Source: Pilaira anomala (taxonomy: Eukaryota > Mucoromycota > Mucoromycetes > Mucorales > Mucoraceae). Taken from it: a stretch of 64,000 bases of DNA. A program made the translations under genes and the position numbers. The stretch is taken from positions 62,001 to 126,000 of the forward strand of contig JAIXMQ010000071.1 in NCBI GenBank assembly GCA_025716855.1. The letters are read 5' to 3'. Positions 59,818-64,000 of the stretch are shown piece by piece. Under the pieces are notes generated by a model. That model made no database searches. It saw only the letters and a program-made list of their open reading frames with translations, and was not told the DNA's origin. Position 1 is the first letter of the stretch, and the number at the start of each line of letters is the position of its first letter.

Positions 59818-60089
59818 AATCTTTAATTATTAAAATGGCCTGTTTCTAATTTATCGTGAGAGTATTTTTAAATCATATGTCGTCGTCTTGACACTATTGG
59901 ATCAGCCGTTTTTTCCCGGTTTCCTTTTCAAAGTTTTATGTATATAATCACATATAAATACAGAAAAGAAAGTGAAAAAAAAAACGTGACCCTTCGTGAT
60001 TTAACCCCATTTATTTACCTCTTTTTTTTTATTTTATTTTTTTTTTACCTTCTTCTTCTTTCAATTTCTTTTAATTCTTTTTTTAAAGT

Positions 60090-60481
60090 ATGCCTACTCA
60101 ATTAACTACTACAAGAGTGCCTTTATATTGGTAAAATTTTCATTTAATTTATAGTAAAGATTAAAAAACTAATTCGATTATATTTATGATGTATAGGGCC
60201 TTACCATTGACTTTAGTAGCAGGCACAGTTTATACTTTCTCTAAAATTAAATCAACTTCAATACATTCTGTACAGCCTTTAATATACATACCTTCCGGTG
60301 AACCAGGTTTCGATTCAGCTAATTTAGATCGCATCCGAGCTGAATGGCGTCACAGAAACAACGGTATTGGATTAAGAGATGTTAGGTAAAATATATATAC
60401 ACTCTCTCTATTTTCTTCCATGCAGCATATACTTAATTATTTTTCTTTTTTGGTGATAGCCGAAGCGGTGGTGGCGTATAA
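60090..60481 (+). CDS. Small single-pass membrane protein, 83 aa
   Basis: Three exons: 60090-60130, 60197-60385 and 60460-60481; 83 aa. The N-terminus MPTQLTTTRVPLYW leads into a hydrophobic segment ALPLTLVAGTVYTFSKIK, then a polar tail with IYIPSGEPGFDSANLD and RIRAEWRHRN. The last exon has only seven codons plus the stop and gives SRSGGGV. All junctions keep the frame. The size, single helix and lack of acidic residues at the start suggest a mitochondrial or ER membrane protein, but I cannot name the family. Confidence 0.75.
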
Positions 60482-61757
60482 AAAAAAAAAAAAAACTCTC
60501 ATATCGTGTAATACCCACTAAATCAAGCAAAAAAATCTCATCCTTCTCTCTTTCATATATATCATCTCCTTACTACACATTCCCTTCTCTATACAATTTT
60601 ATTTTATATTGAAAAAAACGAAAAAAAAAAAATATATGTAAAAATATTTTAAGCATAATTCTCTTGTTGTTTTTTTAATTGGCTTGACATTTTCTCACGT
60701 TAAACGTATTTGTGTAACAATAAAGTCCTGTGAAACTAAAATCTTCATGCTTTTAACTTCGATAGTAAAAAAAAAAAAAAAAAAAAAAAATGTTTTTCTA
60801 CAAACATATACCTTTTCTCAAGTTACCAGTCTCTTTACACTTTTGGAGTAAAAAAGTGTAACAATGTGACTCCACATCTTTTTTATACTTTTTTTTTTTT
60901 TTTTTTTTTTCAAAAATTAAAAAAAGGCACAATTAGAAGAAGTACATACATACACATATATTATTTTTTATTATAATTCACATGTAAAAAAAAAAAAACA
61001 TTTTAAATAACGTTACGCTAAATATTTTTAATAAATTGTTCTTTATAAAAATGTGTACAGTTCCTATTTTACAGGATCAGGTGTAACAATTGTACACTTT
61101 TACGCTTTTGATCGATATATTCAAGGTTTGGTTTCTTCCGGATTGCAATTGCCTTAGATATACTCATTTCTCGCCTTTTAATTATATATATATATAATAA
61201 GAATTATTCTGAATAAGTTTGTTTCCGAGAGAGAGAACTATGTCTCGATAATATAAGCCTTTTTTTATTTTTCAAAGCCTTGGCAATTCAGGATAAAATC
61301 GTCTCAGATTTATCTCAGATACTAAAAGGCTGGGACCTCTCGTTTTAGAGATTTACCGAGCTCATTTTGGGCGGGTAACTAATACACAGTACCTTTTCAA
61401 GTCTTTACACTTTTAAACATCTAGATTATGCAATAGTTTTACAAATAAGTTTTTAGGAGTTAAAAAGTTATAAAGGGTTATTTATTTTAGTTGAATTCTT
61501 GGGGCACCACAAAAAAAAAAAAAAAAAAAAAAAAGAATGCAGGCTTTTGGCTTTTGGAGTTCCTGATTTTGGTGTAGATGAGTTTATGTGGTGTCATTTG
61601 AGCTTATGCATTAACCAAAGGCTTCATAACAAATGCTAAGATAAATGATAGTGATAAAAAAAAAATCTAGCCGTAAAAAAATAGTGTAAACTTGTTGGGG
61701 GCAATCTTGAGAAAAACTTATTGGATGGTACATAAAGACAAGACACTTTAAAAAAGA
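60482..61757. other. Intergenic, homopolymer-rich
   Basis: About 1.3 kb downstream of the small membrane protein gene. A- and T-runs of 10-27 nt occur near 60766-60790, 60889-60910, 60986-60999 and 61510-61534. Some segments (TTTACACTTTT near 60835 and 61403) recur. No gene recognised. Confidence 0.5.
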
Positions 61758-62000
61758 ATGGGTTTATTTATGTATATGTATATCACAACATGTCAAAGGA
61801 AAATAAGTTTAAACTGGACGTTTTGTTTATTACCGCCTTTTTTTTTTTATTACAATAATTATTTAAAAAAAGTTACTAGTGCTTTAGCCTTTATAATCCG
61901 GAAAGGAAAAGTTTCTGAATTCAAAGTTTCCCAAGACAAACCACGAGGAGGTCCACTAGCTGAAGTCTCAAAAATAAGAATGCAACGGATAAGTACAACA

Positions 62001-62430
62001 ACACAACAATCAACGATAATATTTTTCTTAGAGATGACTACCAAGATAAGAACCATCAATCCAACTCTCCCTTCGATATTCGTATGGTTTTACGTGCCAT
62101 TACACCCAGGATTAAACTGCACGAACCGCTCGTAAACGAGAACGGAAGAGAAGGAGACAGGACTTACCAAGATAGAACATACTCGCCAAAAAATAGAATC
62201 ACTAACTGCTGCGGTGTTGTGGCAACAATCAACCTTTGATCATAATACTTTCCTTTGAGATGACATCTACCGAGATGAGAACCATCAATCCAACTCTCCC
62301 TACGATATCCGTATGGTTTTACGTGCCATTACACCCAGGATTGAACTGCACGAACCGCTCGTAAACGAGGACGGAAGAGAAGGAGACAGGACCCATCAAG
62401 ATAGAGCATACTCGCCAGAAAATAGAACTC
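62001..62430. repeat. Tandem duplication of a roughly 220-bp unit
   Basis: Two direct copies, about 62001-62210 and 62222-62430. Their best-matching part, 62051-62198 against 62280-62427 (offset 229 bp), differs at only about ten positions. In one frame both copies read a run such as MVLRAITPRI(K/E)LHEPLVNE that is open through the conserved part. I do not recognise the protein. Nearly all differences are transitions with A or T in the first copy. Probably part of an old mobile or multicopy element. Confidence 0.8.
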
Positions 62431-63331
62431 ACAAAACTTGATCATTGCTTTTACAAACCCGTTGCATTGCTGAAACTGTTAGAAACTGCTTGGAAACATA
62501 ATATATAAAAAAAAAATAACTTACCATCATAACAACAACAACTAAAGCAACACCAGTATTAGTCAGAGCAACACCTATCATAGCAACACCTGTCATAGCA
62601 ACACTGCCAGCCATGACAATAACCGGTAACACTAAATAAGCAAACACCCGGTGGTGACAGCAGAAAATCGATACTATGGCACCATATTAACTGTATCACA
62701 AATAGAACAAGTTACCCGACAGAAGAAACCCAGAAGCAACTGGTATTCAAATCTTTAAATCTTTATGCAGCAATACACTTAACCTCCCAGAAGTAAACTT
62801 CTAGGATCAGGAACTATCCCATGGTAAGTTAATTACAGATGAAGAATAAAGAAATGTCGAGATCTATACTAATCCGCAAGTAGAGAACTAATGCATTACA
62901 CTTCGAGAAGTGCTGATTGCGGATGTCAGAACATTGTAAATGTTCCACGGTAAGAAAACCGCTACATTTGCATCACAATCAAACAATAGAACACCATACT
63001 TTGCAAAAGAAAAGATAATAATGGGTATAAAAGGAGGAACAACAGGGTTATTTTGTATATTTTTTTTTATTCGTAATCTTGATGATGACGTTTCCAAAAA
63101 AAAATGTGTCACAAAAAAACAGCAGTGTCAAAGAAAAAAGCACAGACACTTGTTTCCGTACAGTAGGGCTTATGGAAATTTGCGTTTTCTAAAAAATAAT
63201 TGGCTGAAAGTCAAAAAAAAAAAAAAAATGATTGGATTTTAAAAAATAAATGTCATAAGGTTAAATTGCTTTTGGCACAAGTTGGTAACTAAAATTAGCC
63301 GAAGTTTTTGGCTTCTTTATAAAAATACAAC
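62431..63331. other. Mobile-element-like debris, no intact gene
   Basis: About 900 bp between the tandem duplication and the transposase fragment. It contains a short array of a 15-bp unit AGCAACACCTRTCAT at about 62547-62607. Less AT-rich than the intergenic regions to its left. No intact gene seen. Confidence 0.45.
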
Positions 63332-63796
63332 ATGACAATAATTACATTCCTTTATGAAGAGGAACAAGAAAACCTTTTCAATGAACACGGAGGAAAATTT
63401 TACGATCCAGTGGAAGATTTTTTAACACAAATTGACGTTCTTGAAACAATAACCAATCGAGAAACTTACTTGAGCGGTGAACCATCAGTTACGAAGCCGT
63501 TGAAATCTAATAATTTGACTAAATCAACCAAGCCATACAGTATTTATAGTGATACGACCAGAGAATCGTTTATCGACCGTATGCTTGAGCAACCGCAAGA
63601 GTGTGTCTTAGTGGCTAAAGTTGCAAGAGAACTCAACGTGAAGTACCGTACCGCACTGAATTGGTATAAAAATAGCGAAAAAAACAGTGGTCCAAAAAGC
63701 TCATTTACAACTGAGCATAACGAGTACATTACCAAGCTACTTGACAACGACTCTCAGATATTTGCGGACGATATAATAAATAGCTTGACTGAATAA
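63332..63796 (+). pseudogene. Truncated Tc1/mariner-type transposase, N-terminal part
   Basis: A 154-codon frame. The N-terminus is acidic and variable. Residues about 70-110 form a helix-turn-helix domain (YSIYSDTTRESFIDRMLEQP, VAKVARELNVKYRTALNWYK), followed by the helix HNEYITKLLDNDSQIFADDI. This is the DNA-binding head seen in Mucorales Tc1/mariner-like transposases, which normally continue into a DDE catalytic domain. Here a TAA ends the frame right after NSLTE, and the next 200 bp up to the window edge show no DDE motif in any frame. A perfect 8-bp stem with a four-base loop lies at 63829-63848. Truncated relic, or an exon whose partner lies outside the window. Confidence 0.6.
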
Positions 63797-64000
63797 CTCG
63801 AAGGCTTCATCATTTTATTTTTGATCTCAGTAGAGGTCGTCCTCTACTATGTACGCCGTCCTTTTTATTAAAATTGCTTTATGTGACGTTACTTGAGCAC
63901 ACAAATAAGACTTGACTTGAGTCGAGAAAAAAAAAAAAGAAATAAAACCTGAGCTTAAATATGACAATACTTTTTATTTTAAAATATGATCCAACTAAGG

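Noticed and set aside
62429..62647. 72-codon hydrophobic minus-strand frame
   Set aside because: Arises from a 15-bp tandem repeat giving VAMTGVAMIGVAL; no start context or homologue recognised.
1..64000. CRISPR arrays, tRNA or rRNA genes, biosynthetic gene cluster
   Set aside because: No spaced direct-repeat array, no cloverleaf with a GTTCRA T-loop and no core biosynthetic enzyme was found on reading; a covariance-model scan could still reveal a small RNA.

Overview
The window is nuclear DNA of an early-diverging filamentous fungus, most likely of the order Mucorales. The signs are strong AT richness, very long A/T homopolymers (up to T44), many short introns (about 55-100 nt) with GTAAGT-like donors, and several families characteristic of that lineage: a class C (GABA-B-like) receptor relic, a tandem carnitine-acyltransferase array and a Mucorales-type transposase fragment. 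Genes sit on both strands without operons. I joined exons by hand. Every spliced model below gives a total length divisible by three and uses GT-AG introns.

Layout. 0.4-3.5 kb: a DUF1206 membrane protein and a trans-2-enoyl-CoA reductase (TECR/Tsc13). 3.5-10.8 kb: three tandem carnitine acyltransferase copies on the minus strand, namely a decayed copy, a diverged intact copy (A) and a canonical intact copy (B). 11.2-11.6 kb: an inverted-repeat element resembling a MITE. 12.4-15.4 kb: a DCAF6-like WD40 protein. 15.4-20.1 kb: a gene-poor stretch holding a degenerate class C GPCR. 20.8-31.6 kb: an ankyrin-DIL protein, a Gag-like single-exon gene, mitochondrial ribosomal protein mL40, a PPxY membrane protein and an orphan gene. 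31.6-34.8 kb is empty of genes. 34.8-48 kb: a large membrane-anchored low-complexity protein, a plant 'pathogen-related'-like protein, a P-TEFb-type cyclin, a RasGEF and a wax-synthase-like MBOAT. 48-60.5 kb: an Slm1-like PH protein, an ACS-family transporter, a GPI-anchored PLC-like protein, a triple-KH RNA-binding protein divergent from a release-factor methyltransferase, and an 83-aa membrane protein. 61.7-64 kb: mobile-element debris, including a tandem 220-bp duplication and a truncated transposase.

How genes relate. Most neighbours are unrelated housekeeping genes. The two intact carnitine-type acyltransferases form the one clear paralogous unit, and they differ exactly at the carnitine-binding positions. 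Copy B keeps the carnitine-contact Tyr, Thr and Arg and the STS motif. Copy A keeps the catalytic His but has replaced all of these, partly in the direction seen in choline acetyltransferases. This is the most interesting feature of the window.
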